The notes: generated by a model not told the origin, from the letters alone. A DNA stretch of 64,000 nt from Salvia splendens (GCF_004379255.2 NC_056052.1:13920589-13984588), one strand, 5' to 3'; shown: positions 9,810 to 20,485, counted from the stretch's first letter. Translations and numbers: made by a program.

Positions 9810-10935
9810 TCATGCATTGGGCTGCCCACTAACTTGAATAATATTCACCATTTGGCCCAATGTTGAATGGTCTTGGAATTGGGCTTTTATTTCATCAACT
9901 AAAAGCATCATGGACTCCTTTATCTTCTTAGCTCTAGCTCTTGTAATTGGTCCACTTTGAATGATTAATGGATCCATCTTCTTGTCCTTGTTGATCAGCT
10001 TGGGTGTACCTCCATCATTCCCTTCTTCTTCAAGAGGATTCGTCCTCGAATCTAATTCACCAACATAAGGAGATAAATCAGAAACATTGAAAGTAGCACT
10101 TACATTAAACTCACCAGGTAAGTCAAGTTTGTAAGCATTATCATTGACTTTTCCAATCACTTGGAATGGTCCATCTCCTCTTGGCTGCAACTTGGACTTT
10201 CTTTTCGAAGGAAATCTCTCCTTTCTCATATGCAACCAAACCCAATCTCCCGGCTCAAAGATGACTTGTTTCCGACCCTTGTTGGCTTGCTTTGCATATT
10301 GTTCTGTCCTCTTTTCAATGTTGAGTCTTACCCTTTCATGCAATCTTTTCACCATTTCAGCCTTAGCTTTTCCATCAAGACTTGCACGATCTTCAATAGG
10401 TATTGGAATCAAATCTAGTGGACTCAATGGATTGAAACCATACACAACTTCAAATGGGGAAAAGTTAGTAGCAGAATGGACACTTCGATTATAAGCAAAC
10501 TCAGCAAAAGGTAAGCATTCCTCCCAACTTTTCAAGTTCTTTTTAACTAAAGTTCGTAGTAATTGAGACAAAGTCCTATTAACTACTTCAGTTTGTCCAT
10601 CAGTTTGTGGATGACAAGTAGTAGAAAACAAGAGTTTAGTTCCTAACTTATTCCACAACACTCGCCAAAAATGACTCACAAAATTAGCATCTCGATCACT
10701 CACAATTGATCTAGGAACACCATGCAAACGGACAATTTCTTTAAAGAACAAATCAGCGATATGAGATGCATCATCAGTTTTGTGACATGGAATAAAATGT
10801 GCCATTTTTGAAAACCTATCAACAACCACAAAAACTGAATCTCTACCTCTTTTTGTTCTTGGCAAACAAACAACAAAGTCCATTGAAATATCCTCCCAAG
10901 GTGCACTAGGAATTGGTAACGGTTTGTACAAACCA
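9810..10935 (-). CDS. Gypsy P pol: integrase core and C-terminus
   Basis: Last third of the polyprotein, downstream of the SINE. It holds the integrase core, with catalytic Asp in MDFVVCL, Asp in VSDRDANF and Glu in [11 protein letters not shown], and the GPY/F-like C-terminal segment ([33 protein letters not shown]). It ends [14 protein letters not shown] and VSGQPNA. No stop is seen within it. It would read on from 11105-14722 were it not for the SINE at 10936-11128. Confidence 0.9.
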
Positions 10936-11128
10936 ATCCAAGCCCCTTGGCCTAGCGGTAAAGGGTGCTGGATACCGCGTCTATCCTGGAGGTCTCGAGT
11001 TCGAACCCTGGGTGGCGTAATTTGTCTTTCCTCCTTATTATAGGAGTTGATTTGATTTGTAATTTCCTCCTTCATATATATGATATAAATATATGAAGTT
11101 AATTTTAAAAAAAAAAAAAAAAAAAAAA
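10936..11128 (+). mobile_element. SINE family 1, copy a
   Basis: tRNA-derived SINE of 193 bp in the pol of gypsy P. Box A-like TGGCCTAGCGG lies at about 10949-10959 and box B GTTCGAACCC at 10999-11008; an AT-rich body and an A-tail follow. The target duplication aacggtttgtacaaacca is present at 10918-10935 and 11127-11144 (its first two A merge with the tail). Not a tRNA gene: there is no 3' acceptor half. Copy b lies at 55631-55812. Confidence 0.93.
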
Positions 11129-14100
11129 CGGTTTGTACAAACCATGTGGGTGTGATTTAGACTTGGCTTGCATGCAAGTTATGCATCTTTTACAAATTCT
11201 TTCAACATCCACACGCATTTTAGGCCAAAAGAAATGTTCATGCAAAACATCCATTGTCTTATGGACTCCAAAATGCCCCATTAAACCACCACCATGTGCT
11301 TCACGCACAAGCAATTCACGCATAGAACCTTTAGGAATGCACAGTTTATTTTCTCTAAACAAATAGCCATCATGCCTATAGAACTTGTCAAATGCAGCAT
11401 GCTCACAAGCTAAATAGATAGAAGAAAAGTCCGGGTCATTATCATACATTTCCTTAATCAACTCAAAACCAAGCAACTTAGAACTCAAATTAGTGATCAA
11501 AATGTACCTCCGAGACAATGCATCAGCCACAATGTTTTCTTTTCCCTTTTTGTATTTGATTACATAGGGAAATGATTCAATGAATTCCACCCACTTAACA
11601 TGTCTCTTGCTAAGCTTACCTTGACCTTTCAAGTACTTGAGAGATTCATGATCCGTATGAATTACAAACTCTCTAGGCCACAAGTAATGCTGCCATGTTT
11701 CCAAAGCTCTAACCAACGCATATAACTCCTTGTCATATGTTGGATAGTTCAATTGAGCTCCTTTCAACTTTTCGCTAAAGTAAGCGATTGGCTTTCCATC
11801 CTGCAACAAAACAGCTCCGATGCCTACTCCAGATGCATCACATTCAAGCCCAAACATGTTATCAAAGTTAGGCAAAGAAAGAATTGGTGCAGTTGTAAGT
11901 TTTTCTTTCAGGAGATTAAAAGCATGCTCTTGTTTTTCTCCCCAATAAAAACAAACATCATTTTTCACAATTTCATTCAAAGGTGCAGCAATTGTACTAA
12001 AATCCTTGACAAACCTCCTATAAAAACTTGCAAGACCATGAAAACTTCTAACTTGTGCTACATTTTGAGGAGTTGGCCATTCTAAAATAGCTTTCACCTT
12101 ATCCTTTTCCATTTCAATCCCATTAGCACTTATAACAAAACCAAGAAAAACAACTTTATCCATGCAAAATGAACACTTCTTGAGATTAGCATACAATGAT
12201 TCTTTTCTTAAGGTGTCCAAATTAGCATGCACATGGTTAAGATGTTCATCCACATTTTTGCTATAGACAAGAATATCATCAAAATAAACAACCACAAATT
12301 TTCCAATGAATTTTCTCAAAACATGGTGCATCAATCTCATGAAAGTGCTTGGTGCATTAGTTAAACCAAAAGGCATGACTAACCACTCATATAGACCAAA
12401 TTTTGTTTTAAAGGCTGTTTTCCATTCATCTCCTTCTCTAATGCGAATTTGATGATAACCACTTTTCAAATCGATCTTACTAAACACAACAGATCCATGC
12501 AATTCATCAAGCATATCATCTAGCCTATGAATAGGATAGCGATACTTTACAGTGATTTTGTTGATTGCTCGACAGTCGGTGCATATCCTCCATGATCCAT
12601 CTTTCTTAGAAACAACAATTACCGGAACAGCACATGGACTCATGCTCTCACGGATTTTTCCATTGTCCAACAACTCTTGCACTTGCCTTTGAATTTCCTT
12701 AGTCTCTTCGGGTTTGGCTCTATAGGCTGGTCGATTTGGTAGAACTGCCCCGGGAATAAGGTCAATTTGGTGTTCAATACCTCTTAATGGCGGTAATCCA
12801 CTTGATTCTTCCACGGGAAAAACAACTTCGAATTCCTGTAAAAGAGACACAAAAGCACTTGGCAAAGAAGTGGTTAATTCGTTAGTGGTAAACAAAGACT
12901 GTTTGTACACTAAGATGAAAACACTCTTTTTTTCAACTATTGCACTCTTTATTTCTCTTGCTCCCACATAAAAGTTCTTTTTTTCATTCGGACTCTTTTC
13001 ACTTGACTCTTTTTCAATGCCCTCACCTTTTTTCCTCTCATTCTTACTTTTCTCTCGACTCTTTTTTTCACTCGACTCTTTTTCAATGCTCTCACTTCTT
13101 TTCCTCTCAACCTCACGAGCTCTCCTTGCTTGTGACAATTTCTGTTGGTCCTCTTGAACTTGTTGAGGTGTTAAAGACACAAGCATAGTAGACTTGTTGT
13201 TGTGCTTGAAGGTGTAGTGGTTGTGAAATCCATCATAAGTCACTCTACGATCAAACTGCCATGGCCTCCCCAAAAGAATGTGACTAGCATGCATTGGCAC
13301 AACATCGCAAAGAACATCATCTTTATAATTGCCAATTGAAAACGAAATTAGAACTCGCTTAGTCACTCGAATTTCTCCACATTCATTAAGCCATTGTAGC
13401 TTGTACGGATTAGGATGTTTTTCCGTTGTTAAGCTCAACTTTTCCACCATTTCAGAACTTGCAACGTTTGCACAACTACCACCATCAATAATCATTATGC
13501 AAAGTTTACCTTGGACCAAACACCTTGTGTGGAAGATGTTCTCCCTTTGCTGATCATCGTTTCTGTTTTGCATGTTTAGAGCCCTTCGAACCACCAAAAG
13601 TTCTCCATGTTCTGGTTCAATCTCCTCCAATTGTTTATCCTCCTCCTCCTCATCATCATCTTCACGTTCACTTTCAGATTCTATCTCTCCATTTGGCTTC
13701 AAAATCATCACCCTTTTGTTTGGACATTGAGATGCAATGTGTCCAACACCTTGACAACGAAAACATTTGATATCTCTATTTCGAGTAGAAGTAGAAGTAG
13801 AAATACCTTTACCCTTCTCAAATTCTTTGGACTTGGATGTCGACGCCTCATTTTGGGGTTTAGAACCTGCCCCAAAATTGGGTTTGGTTGAAGTCCACTC
13901 TTTTGTCCTTGAAGAATGAGAACTTGTTGAAAAATTCTTTTGGATTGTTCCTTTCTTCTTCAATTGTCCCTCCACCTTCATGGCCATATGAACCATGTCC
14001 TCCAACTCCACATAGTGTTGAAGCTCCACAATGTTTGCAATCTCCCTATTCAGCCCACATAAGAATCGAGCCATAGTTGCTTCTCTATCTTCTTCAACAT

Positions 14101-14722
14101 TTGCCCTAATCATGGCAATCTCCATGTCTTTGTAGTACTCATCAACAGATTTAGTACCTTGTTTCATAGATTGTAATTTTTGATACAATTCACGAAAATA
14201 ATGAGAAGGTACAAATCTCTTACGCATTATGCTTTTCATTTCTTCCCAAGTCGAAACTGGTCTTCCTCCGTATCGCCTTGTACTAGTTGTCAATTGATCC
14301 CACCAAACTATAGCATAGTCAGTGAATTCAATAGCAGCAAGTCTAACCTTTTTCTCCTCGGAATAGTTGTGACATTCAAAGATGAGATCCACCTTTCTCT
14401 CCCACTCCAAATAAGCTTCGGGGTTACTCCTTCCTTGGAATGTTGGGATCTTCAGTTTGATGCTTCTCAAATCACCATCCACTTCATTTGTACGCCCTCT
14501 TCTACCGTTTCCACGTCTCTCATTTCGATGCCTATATGAAGCATCATCTTCTCCTCCACTCTCTTCCTCCTCGTTATTATTTTCATTTGTTGCCTGAACT
14601 TCTAGCCTCTCCAACCGCCCTGAAACACTTTCCAGAATCCGTGCAAACCTTGCAAATTGTTGTTGCATGGCTTTCAACGTAGGATCAACTGGAATATGAT
14701 CGTCAGTAGAATCCATCCTCAC
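11105..14722 (-). CDS. Gypsy P gag-pol, upstream part
   Basis: 1205-residue open frame, true coding to about 11145; its last residues (a Phe run) read the SINE tail. Order: gag ([20 protein letters not shown]), CCHC knuckle ([14 protein letters not shown]), protease with [11 protein letters not shown] (DGG in place of DTG/DSG, known in plant gypsy elements), a charged Lys/Glu/Ser repeat linker, RT ([23 protein letters not shown]), RNase H ([24 protein letters not shown]) and the start of integrase with its HHCC zinc motif. gag and pol share one frame. No stop or frameshift appears before the SINE. Confidence 0.92.
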   Translation of the reverse strand: MRMDSTDDHIPVDPTLKAMQQQFARFARILESVSGRLERLEVQATNENNNEEEESGGEDDASYRHRNERRGNGRRGRTNEVDGDLRSIKLKIPTFQGRSNPEAYLEWERKVDLIFECHNYSEEKKVRLAAIEFTDYAIVWWDQLTTSTRRYGGRPVSTWEEMKSIMRKRFVPSHYFRELYQKLQSMKQGTKSVDEYYKDMEIAMIRANVEEDREATMARFLCGLNREIANIVELQHYVELEDMVHMAMKVEGQLKKKGTIQKNFSTSSHSSRTKEWTSTKPNFGAGSKPQNEASTSKSKEFEKGKGISTSTSTRNRDIKCFRCQGVGHIASQCPNKRVMILKPNGEIESESEREDDDEEEEDKQLEEIEPEHGELLVVRRALNMQNRNDDQQRENIFHTRCLVQGKLCIMIIDGGSCANVASSEMVEKLSLTTEKHPNPYKLQWLNECGEIRVTKRVLISFSIGNYKDDVLCDVVPMHASHILLGRPWQFDRRVTYDGFHNHYTFKHNNKSTMLVSLTPQQVQEDQQKLSQARRAREVERKRSESIEKESSEKKSREKSKNERKKGEGIEKESSEKSPNEKKNFYVGAREIKSAIVEKKSVFILVYKQSLFTTNELTTSLPSAFVSLLQEFEVVFPVEESSGLPPLRGIEHQIDLIPGAVLPNRPAYRAKPEETKEIQRQVQELLDNGKIRESMSPCAVPVIVVSKKDGSWRICTDCRAINKITVKYRYPIHRLDDMLDELHGSVVFSKIDLKSGYHQIRIREGDEWKTAFKTKFGLYEWLVMPFGLTNAPSTFMRLMHHVLRKFIGKFVVVYFDDILVYSKNVDEHLNHVHANLDTLRKESLYANLKKCSFCMDKVVFLGFVISANGIEMEKDKVKAILEWPTPQNVAQVRSFHGLASFYRRFVKDFSTIAAPLNEIVKNDVCFYWGEKQEHAFNLLKEKLTTAPILSLPNFDNMFGLECDASGVGIGAVLLQDGKPIAYFSEKLKGAQLNYPTYDKELYALVRALETWQHYLWPREFVIHTDHESLKYLKGQGKLSKRHVKWVEFIESFPYVIKYKKGKENIVADALSRRYILITNLSSKLLGFELIKEMYDNDPDFSSIYLACEHAAFDKFYRHDGYLFRENKLCIPKGSMRELLVREAHGGGLMGHFGVHKTMDVLHEHFFWPKMRVDVERICKRCITCMQAKSKSHPHGLYKPFFFFFFF
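12985..13110 (-). repeat. Charged repeat linker in gypsy P pol
   Basis: Codes for variants of [20 protein letters not shown] and [15 protein letters not shown] between protease and RT. On the plus strand it appears as repeats of CTCGACTCTTTTTC and CACTTGACTC. It probably arose by in-frame slippage, and likely forms a flexible or coiled spacer. Confidence 0.6.
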
Positions 14723-14966
14723 AGTTCACTCGTGTATCACACAAAATTAAACCTCACAAAACACTCGTGTATATCACTCGTTGGCTTTTACCTCCCCTCA
14801 AATAACCTCACCACTCAAGCCTTTTACCACTCTTTCTCTTTTGCAAAGATAACACAAGTAAAAAAACAAATCAAAAACAAAACAAGAACTAATAACGACC
14901 AACCAAACTTCAGCCCTTGAAGGATGAAAGGAAATGGTCAAGAAAATATGAGGTGAAATATGTATT

Positions 14967-15063
14967 GGGGTTTTTTTTTTCGGATTTTTTTTTTTTGGAT
15001 TTTTTTTTTGGAATTTTTTTTTCGGATTTTTTTTTGGATTTTTTTTTTTTTGGATTTTTTTTT
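14967..15063 (-). repeat. A-rich repeat in gypsy P leader
   Basis: Between primer site and gag start lies an array of A(8-14)TCC-type units (plus strand GGA followed by 8-14 T, sometimes CGGA or GGAA), about seven units. Low-complexity leader; no frame is supported. Confidence 0.75.
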
Positions 15064-15119
15064 CAAGGATATGAAAGATAAACAATGTAAGATAAAGCTA
15101 TGGATAGATCAATACCAGT

Positions 15120-15134
15120 TGGCTCGTGATACCA
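15120..15134 (-). promoter_or_regulatory. Gypsy P tRNA primer-binding site
   Basis: Minus strand TGGTATCACGAGCCA, two bases after the LTR end CA. It matches the initiator-Met tRNA 3' end (TGGTATCAGAGCCA is the usual plant site) apart from one extra C. Its spacing fixes the LTR boundary at 15137. Confidence 0.8.
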
Positions 15135-15136
15135 AA

Positions 15137-15648
15137 TGATATGGATTGGGATACGACGAAGGACCCGTTGGATATATTGATCCAAGAACCCCACGTATAA
15201 TGATTGGCAGCGAATTTCCTTGATTGATAATCTGGTTTGATCCACTTCCAGAGCTTGGAAAACCTCGACCCGTTGGCTATGTAATCAGCCAAGAACCTCG
15301 GTATGGTTGAACGCCACAAGAACTTGCTCAAAGTATCTTGATAAGTTCCAAACAAGTGAAAAACTCTACAAAGAGAATTCAACTCACAAGACAAACTCTA
15401 TTTTCGTATTTGATCAATGATGTCCTCAAATGACATGCTTACAAGCCTATTTATAGGCTAGAATGGACTCTTGAAAGTCTCATATCATTAGTACAACTTA
15501 AGACCTTTAGAATGACTCATAATAAGTGAAAAGTAACTCCTAACTATTGGTGTGACTTTAGGACATCTAAAGTCACTTATTTAACTCAAAAAGTAACTTA
15601 AAAATGACTCTTCATTTTTGCTGCTCCAACTTGGACGAAAATGCATCA
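15137..15648 (-). repeat. Gypsy P 5' LTR
   Basis: 512 bp, TGAT...ATCA on its own strand. The 3' boundary is set by the primer site and by the same end in gypsy H (47113); the 5' boundary (TGATGC) is less certain. TATAAATA on the minus strand (15448-15455) sits in a 16-bp palindrome AGCCTATAAATAGGCT and is the likely promoter. Confidence 0.85.
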
Positions 15649-15905
15649 TTTATCTTCAATTTGGGCCTCCAAAATGTGATATATATTGACTCAAAACTTC
15701 ATGCATTGGGCTGCCCACTAACTTGAATAATATTCACCATTTGGCCCAATGTTGAATGGTCTTGGAATTGGGCTTTTATTTCATCAACTAAAAGCATCAT
15801 GGACTCCTTTATCTTCTTAGCTCTAGCTCTTGTAATTGGTCCACTTTGAATGATTAATGGATCCATCTTCTTGTCCTTGTTGATCAGCTTGGGTGTACCT
15901 CCATC
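15649..15905 (-). pseudogene. Gypsy pol 3' stub (tandem partner)
   Basis: Encodes [20 protein letters not shown] to VSGQPNA and the short spacer before the LTR, matching 9760-10016 apart from the junction. It belongs to the preceding unit of a tandem pair sharing the LTR at 15137-15648. Broken at 15905, where LINE-D ORF2 begins. Confidence 0.85.
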
Positions 15906-17337
15906 AAAAGACCTGTTTTATGGCTTCCACCACATCCAATCCAAGAATCCCCCAACATGTTTGGTAGAAGACGGCCGAGAAGCCATCCGGACCTGGAGCA
16001 CTGTCCCCGGAGATGTCAAAAACCGCTTTCTTCACCTCCTCGGAGTTCGGTGGGTAGTGTAGCTCCTCAAGATCCGTTGAGGGGGGGAGTTGTTGAATAA
16101 GATCAAGGTCCGGGTCCTCAAGGTCCGGGGTGTCCGGGGCGAGAAGGCTCCGAAAGAATTCGACCGCCGAGTGCCGTATCTCAGTTTCATCTGCAATCTC
16201 CTGGCCATTCACATTGATAGAGTGAATTCGGAGTCTAACTCTCTTCTGCTTCACCCAGCTTTGGTAGAATCTGGTATTCTTATCTCCATCTGCTAGCCAC
16301 CTTAGAGCCGCCTTTTGCCTCCAGAAGTCCTCCTCCATCCGGAGAAGAAGGATGTACTCGGCAATGCTTTTGTTGATCTCGGTTCTATTGTGTGGCGTTG
16401 GATCAGAATCAAAGTCGGCTTGAGCCTGCGCGATTCTTTCCTCCATTCCTTTGAGATTGGCGTGAATGTTGCCAAAAACCTCCTTGTTCCACGCCTTGAG
16501 GGCCTTTTTGCTTCTAGCAAGCTTAGTTTGGAGATTCAATAGCCCACTCGCCTCTGTTGGTTGAGCCCAAATATTCTGCACAAGCTGCAGGAAGCCTTCA
16601 TGCCGGACCCACATGTTTTGGAAACGAAAGGCGCTGCCCCCGGAGGGAAGCCTCGGCATCTTACACCTTGCAAGAATCGGACCATGATCCGAGGAAACCC
16701 TTGGGAGATTAGTCACCCTTGTTGCCTCAAACGCATTAGACCATGCCTCATTAACAAGCAGCCTGTCCAACCTCTCAAACAAGCCATTTTTAGCCCAAGT
16801 GAACTCCGCACCATCGAATCCCGGGTCCAAAAGCCGGCAATCTTCAATTGCTTCGGCAAAATCAATCATCTCTGCTTGCCGGTTGGTTTCACTACCAACC
16901 CTGTCTTCGTGTGCAAGGATCGTATTAAAATCCCCTCCAATCAGCCACGGGGTTCCTTCCGTCCTGAATGATGTCTCCCTCATTTTATCCCACAGAGGGT
17001 GTCGCTCCAACCTACTACATTTAGCGTAGATGGCCGAAATGGAGATATGATTCGCCATGCGGTGCGAAGTAAGCCTTCCGTGTAGGACTTGGTCCGAGTC
17101 CTCCTCAATGATGAAGTTGGCACCCTCCTCGGCGAATACCCATATCTTACCAGACGTATTTGATCCTTTGAAATTTAGTCCCAGCACCTTGGAATACCGA
17201 TCCGGGTCGGGATTAGTGAGTGGCTCCATTATTGCAAGAAACATGACATTATAACACTTGATTAGTCTTTTAAGGACGTTTTGGGTCGGCGCATTAGCGA
17301 TTCCCCTAGCGTTCCAAAACATGAGGTTGTAAGACAT
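15906..17337 (-). pseudogene. LINE-D ORF2, N-terminal part
   Basis: ATG at 17337, two bases after the ORF1 stop. 477 open codons: endonuclease (MSYNLMFWNARGIAN, AIMEPL, GGDFNTIL, SDHGPIL) and the start of RT (DSAPGPDGFSAVFYQTCWGI to VVEAIKQVF). It is cut at 15906 by gypsy P and resumes about 390 bp further into the gene at 9283. No internal stop, so inactivation came from the gypsy. Confidence 0.88.
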
Positions 17338-17339
17338 GA

Positions 17340-20036
17340 TTAACAAGGTAGGGTCGTACCCGGAAGGTTTGAAGGCCCTCCTTGGAATATGACAATCTGA
17401 TGGTCATCATCCATCGAGTGATTGTCGGCATCAACTTGTTGCGAGGCATCCTTAGGTTGTGCTCCAAAGGTTTGGAAATCCATTTCCACCTCTTCCATCT
17501 CGCCACATGCTTCGACGTCAAATTCCCCGTTAGCCATGAGCGAGTAGTACTTGTTTGTGCTGATGACATTGCCCGTCCACTCATCTTCACTCCTTCCATG
17601 GTTTGATGAGGGATGTCGCCCTCGCCCTCTCGAGCCCCCTCTTGACCCACCTCGGGAGCTCAAAGCCATCCGACGGCTTGTGTCTCCATGTTCCCACGGC
17701 ACACCCGTTGATTCCTCATCTTTCGATTTTATTCGACTCGGCCCCATTGAGTATTTAGTAGTGGCTTCCTCACCTTGGACCGGCCTTGTGTTAAGTTGAC
17801 CTTTCCCAAGCCCATCATCTTCTTGAAGGTTGCCCACAATGTCCGGACCCTCCCAGACCGACTCCTCCCCACTCTGCCTAGCTTTCGGGGGTGATCCCTT
17901 TCCTTTGTTTCTCCTTTGCCGTCTCCACTCATTGTTATCATTTTGCTTGGCCTCCAAATTGGCTTGCTTTTCCGTGGCTTGCTTTTCCGTGGGACTGTTT
18001 CCATCTTGATTTGCTTTTTGGGGGGCTGCATTGTTGTAGTTTCTTTTCGGTGGCCTCTCGGTCTTTCCCACAGCATAGCAAACATTGCTCGAGTGGCCGA
18101 CGTGCTTACACTCCCGACAATAGGCTGGAATTTTATCCCACCGCACTTGTTGGGCCGTCTCTCTTCCACAAATATCAAGTATGATTTCTTCGGGGGGTGG
18201 TTTCGTGATATCAATCTCGACGCAAATGCGCGCAAAGGAGAGCCTTGTCTTGTTCGCGGTGGCTCGGTCAACTTGTATTGGCGTCCCTAGGAGCTTGCCA
18301 ATGGCGAAGAGGGCTGATTGATCGAATAGGTGGATCGGAAGGCCAATTAGGTTACACCATATTGCTGCAATCGGGGACTCACAATAGGCGTCAAAATCCG
18401 GAGACCATTTGAACACCCTCATTGGATGCCGATCGATGAGCCACACCGGCGTCCCCTTCGGGCCACCAAGGAGCCTTGCGTAATCCACCAAGTCCTCGCA
18501 TTGAATAAGAATGTGCTTGGCATTAATGTATTTCCAAGTAAAGCCACATTGAAATTTCATGTTATTAAGAGCCTTTTGAATTTGTCCGGCTGTCGGGATA
18601 GAGTGTGAGAATTTACCTACAATGGCGTGCCCTACGTTTTCGGCAAGCTTCCGGATTTCCAGCCCCGAGAAGTAGATTGATGGTATCCCATTTGAGACTG
18701 ATGCTAATCCAATGGTTTGGATCTTGTCGGCCACGAACACTTGCGGTCCATTCGGATCGGGGGCTCCCTTGATCAGGTCCGCCATTGAGCGCCATGCATT
18801 TGTGGTTACCGAGCCCATCTCGGCACCATTGGCCGGCAAGTTGCCGTTCGAACCGACCCCGGCTCCCTCTTCTCTACTACACTGTGGTCCATTCATTGTG
18901 GCTGATGGAGTTACCTTAAAGAGGTCAGCCATTACCCCGGAATTAGGAGATGATGACGGGCTCGCCCCAATTTTCGGGGGCTCGGGCATGCTGGCCGAGA
19001 CCGTGGGGCCTTCTCCCGCACCCGGCTTGACATGCGTGTAAGGGAGATCGTGCTGACTCGAGCACGGACTCGGCACCATCTCGGCACCTTTCGGTCGGCC
19101 ACGCTCAAAGGAATCACGTAGCTTTAGAGTTCGACCTTTCTCCAAGGGTGGGAACTCCGTTTGGTAGGCCTTGAAAGCGGTTGAAGGTGATAGCAAGGGG
19201 AAGTTCAAACCAAATTGAGGTGCATGGTTTGGCTCGGCCGCCGGCCGGCTGGACTCCGCCGTGCCGGCGTTGAGAAGTGGCTGCGCCACCAAGGTGTCTA
19301 GCATGTCCGCCGCATCCAAGGAGGCAACATGGAGAAGGTTGGTAGGGTTAGGCTGCAAAAACTCACTAACGGCTAGTGCATCATGTGACTCTCCATTTTG
19401 GCAAGGGACCAACCTACTTTCCAAAAGCATTTTTGTTCCCATATCCTTATCGGGCAAGTTGACCATCTCCTCCCCCAAGGCTCCTTGTACTTTTGCAGCA
19501 CCAAGTACAATGGATTTGTCATGGCTCGGTTGAGAAGGTTCCATGTCGTGGTCGGCCATCTCCTCTCCGGCGACTTGGACGGAATCTTGGCCGGAGAAAA
19601 GCACCAGGTCGGAAGTTGCGCCTCGGACCACATGTGGCCTTTCCATTTCTATCTCCTCTTCAACTTCTCCTTGCACATTCTCCCCCTCTAGCAATGCGTC
19701 CGCCATGTTGGGACTTACAAGCACCGGAAAGATCGAGTTTTTGCATTTACGGCTCACAACCGGGGCGCAATCTTTCTCCCCAAAGTCGATTCTCTTCCTT
19801 AGTTGCTTGTCCTCGGGAAGTGGGGAGAGTACGTACCTCTTCCGACCATCCCCTTTAGTAGTCGGGGCCGGAGTGCTCTTTCGAGCCTTGATCTTTGCTT
19901 TAGCAGCCTTCAACGCCATTATCTTAGACGGCTCCTTCGGGGAGTTTGATTCCTTCGAGCAAAACTTCATTTGTTGGTTCGAGGGGGTTTGCTCTCCCTC
20001 AAGAGGGGGTGGCTCGCTCGTCGGGTCGTCCGGCAT
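17340..20036 (-). CDS. LINE-D ORF1, intact
   Basis: 898 residues from ATG at 20036 (MPDDPTSEPPPLEGEQ), a start whose position matches LINE-E, F and K; the frame is open further upstream without another ATG matching the others. Probable RNA-binding chaperone that packages LINE RNA. Order: basic segment GRKRYVLSPLPEDKQLRKR (possible nuclear signal), a long Pro/Ser/Glu-rich region, FPPLEKGRTLKLRDSFERG, the DUF4283-like core (IPSIYFSGLEIRKLAENVGH to SFARICVEID), the knuckle C-RE-C-KHVG-H-SSNV-C, and a Gly/Arg-rich patch (RGGSRGGSRGRGR). Ends GTTLPC. The only ORF1 here that is both full length and unbroken. Confidence 0.9.
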   Translation of the reverse strand: MPDDPTSEPPPLEGEQTPSNQQMKFCSKESNSPKEPSKIMALKAAKAKIKARKSTPAPTTKGDGRKRYVLSPLPEDKQLRKRIDFGEKDCAPVVSRKCKNSIFPVLVSPNMADALLEGENVQGEVEEEIEMERPHVVRGATSDLVLFSGQDSVQVAGEEMADHDMEPSQPSHDKSIVLGAAKVQGALGEEMVNLPDKDMGTKMLLESRLVPCQNGESHDALAVSEFLQPNPTNLLHVASLDAADMLDTLVAQPLLNAGTAESSRPAAEPNHAPQFGLNFPLLSPSTAFKAYQTEFPPLEKGRTLKLRDSFERGRPKGAEMVPSPCSSQHDLPYTHVKPGAGEGPTVSASMPEPPKIGASPSSSPNSGVMADLFKVTPSATMNGPQCSREEGAGVGSNGNLPANGAEMGSVTTNAWRSMADLIKGAPDPNGPQVFVADKIQTIGLASVSNGIPSIYFSGLEIRKLAENVGHAIVGKFSHSIPTAGQIQKALNNMKFQCGFTWKYINAKHILIQCEDLVDYARLLGGPKGTPVWLIDRHPMRVFKWSPDFDAYCESPIAAIWCNLIGLPIHLFDQSALFAIGKLLGTPIQVDRATANKTRLSFARICVEIDITKPPPEEIILDICGRETAQQVRWDKIPAYCRECKHVGHSSNVCYAVGKTERPPKRNYNNAAPQKANQDGNSPTEKQATEKQANLEAKQNDNNEWRRQRRNKGKGSPPKARQSGEESVWEGPDIVGNLQEDDGLGKGQLNTRPVQGEEATTKYSMGPSRIKSKDEESTGVPWEHGDTSRRMALSSRGGSRGGSRGRGRHPSSNHGRSEDEWTGNVISTNKYYSLMANGEFDVEACGEMEEVEMDFQTFGAQPKDASQQVDADNHSMDDDHQIVIFQGGPSNLPGTTLPC

Positions 20037-20255
20037 GGCCGGGAGGGCGATGGGGTTGCTCGGGAAAGGCTTGGGATCGAGGGCGGTAGTTATGGGGTTG
20101 TCTCGGCCGGTGAAGGTGGTGGTCGGCAAGGTTGTGATGGCGTGAGGCTAAGTGGATTGTTGGTCGACGGGATGTTGAGGTGGAGGCGGGTGGGAAATTC
20201 CGGTGGGTCAATATAGTGAGGTTTTTAGAGAGAAGGGGGAGCTTCTCACTCTACT

Positions 20256-20394
20256 TGTTTAGTAAGATCGATTTGAAAAGTGGTTATCATCAAATTCGCA
20301 TTAGAGAAGGAGATTAATGGAAAACAGCCTTTAAAACAAAATTTGGTCTATATGAGTGGTTAGTCATGCCTTTTGGTTTAACTAATGCACCAAG
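20256..20394 (+). pseudogene. Gypsy H, RT fragment left of LINE-E
   Basis: Encodes [19 protein letters not shown], then a stop (TAA replacing the Glu codon), then [20 protein letters not shown] and LTNAP. It is the upstream neighbour of 42502 onward: aactaatgcaccaag ends this piece and restarts after the A-tail of LINE-E. Gypsy H sequence 5' of this point is not in the window. Confidence 0.9.
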
Positions 20395-20431
20395 ACTTGG
20401 AAACGACTCATACGTGAAAAAAAGTCACATG

Positions 20432-20485
20432 AGATTCTAGAGAGAGACGCTCTCCCTTCTCTCTAGCAATTCCCCCACTTTGATC
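20432..20485 (+). promoter_or_regulatory. Conserved 5' UTR block of LINE-E
   Basis: CTCTCCCTTCTCTCTAGCAA followed by TTCCCCCACTTTGATC, shared almost unchanged with the 5' end of LINE-K (51104-51153) and, in part, with LINE-D. Conservation at the extreme 5' end suggests an internal promoter or leader element; no function is proven. Confidence 0.45.

Larger units (their letters stand above)
9284..15905 (-). mobile_element. Ty3/gypsy element P with tandem pol stub
   Basis: Minus-strand LTR retrotransposon: right (5') LTR 15137-15648, primer site 15120-15134, A-rich leader, gag-pol 14722-9810 interrupted by a SINE, left (3') LTR 9285-9759. Beyond the right LTR, 15649-15905 repeats the last part of pol (equivalent to 9760-10016), so the LTR is shared with a second copy: an LTR-internal-LTR-internal tandem cut at 15905. 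The 3' LTR lacks its terminal 38 or so bases. The element lies in ORF2 of LINE-D, of which about 390 bp between the two flanks are gone. No chromodomain was recognised, so I do not assign a lineage. Confidence 0.9.
15906..20255 (-). mobile_element. LINE-D, 5' half
   Basis: Contains a 5' UTR, intact ORF1 and the beginning of ORF2. The 5' UTR starts at about 20255 with a CT-rich block (GAGAAGCTCCCCCTTCTCTC) also found at the 5' ends of LINE-E and LINE-K, so this is probably the true 5' end. It abuts gypsy H directly. Another fragment of the element is at 9010-9283; the 3' end is not found in the window. Confidence 0.82.

Noticed and set aside
10949..11008. tRNA gene
   Set aside because: Box A and box B are present but the 3' acceptor half is absent, and a body, A-tail and target duplication follow: a SINE.
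12940..14076. Plus-strand ORFs over the gypsy gag-pol (60 to 119 residues)
   Set aside because: Antisense shadows of a well-conserved polyprotein; no domain, biased composition.
9810..14722. Integrated plant pararetrovirus
   Set aside because: An integrase, LTRs and primer site are present and no movement protein is seen; this is a Ty3/gypsy retrotransposon.
14798..15085. Lys/Pro/Asn-rich 95-residue ORF in the gypsy leader
   Set aside because: Product of the A-rich repeat; no conserved sequence.
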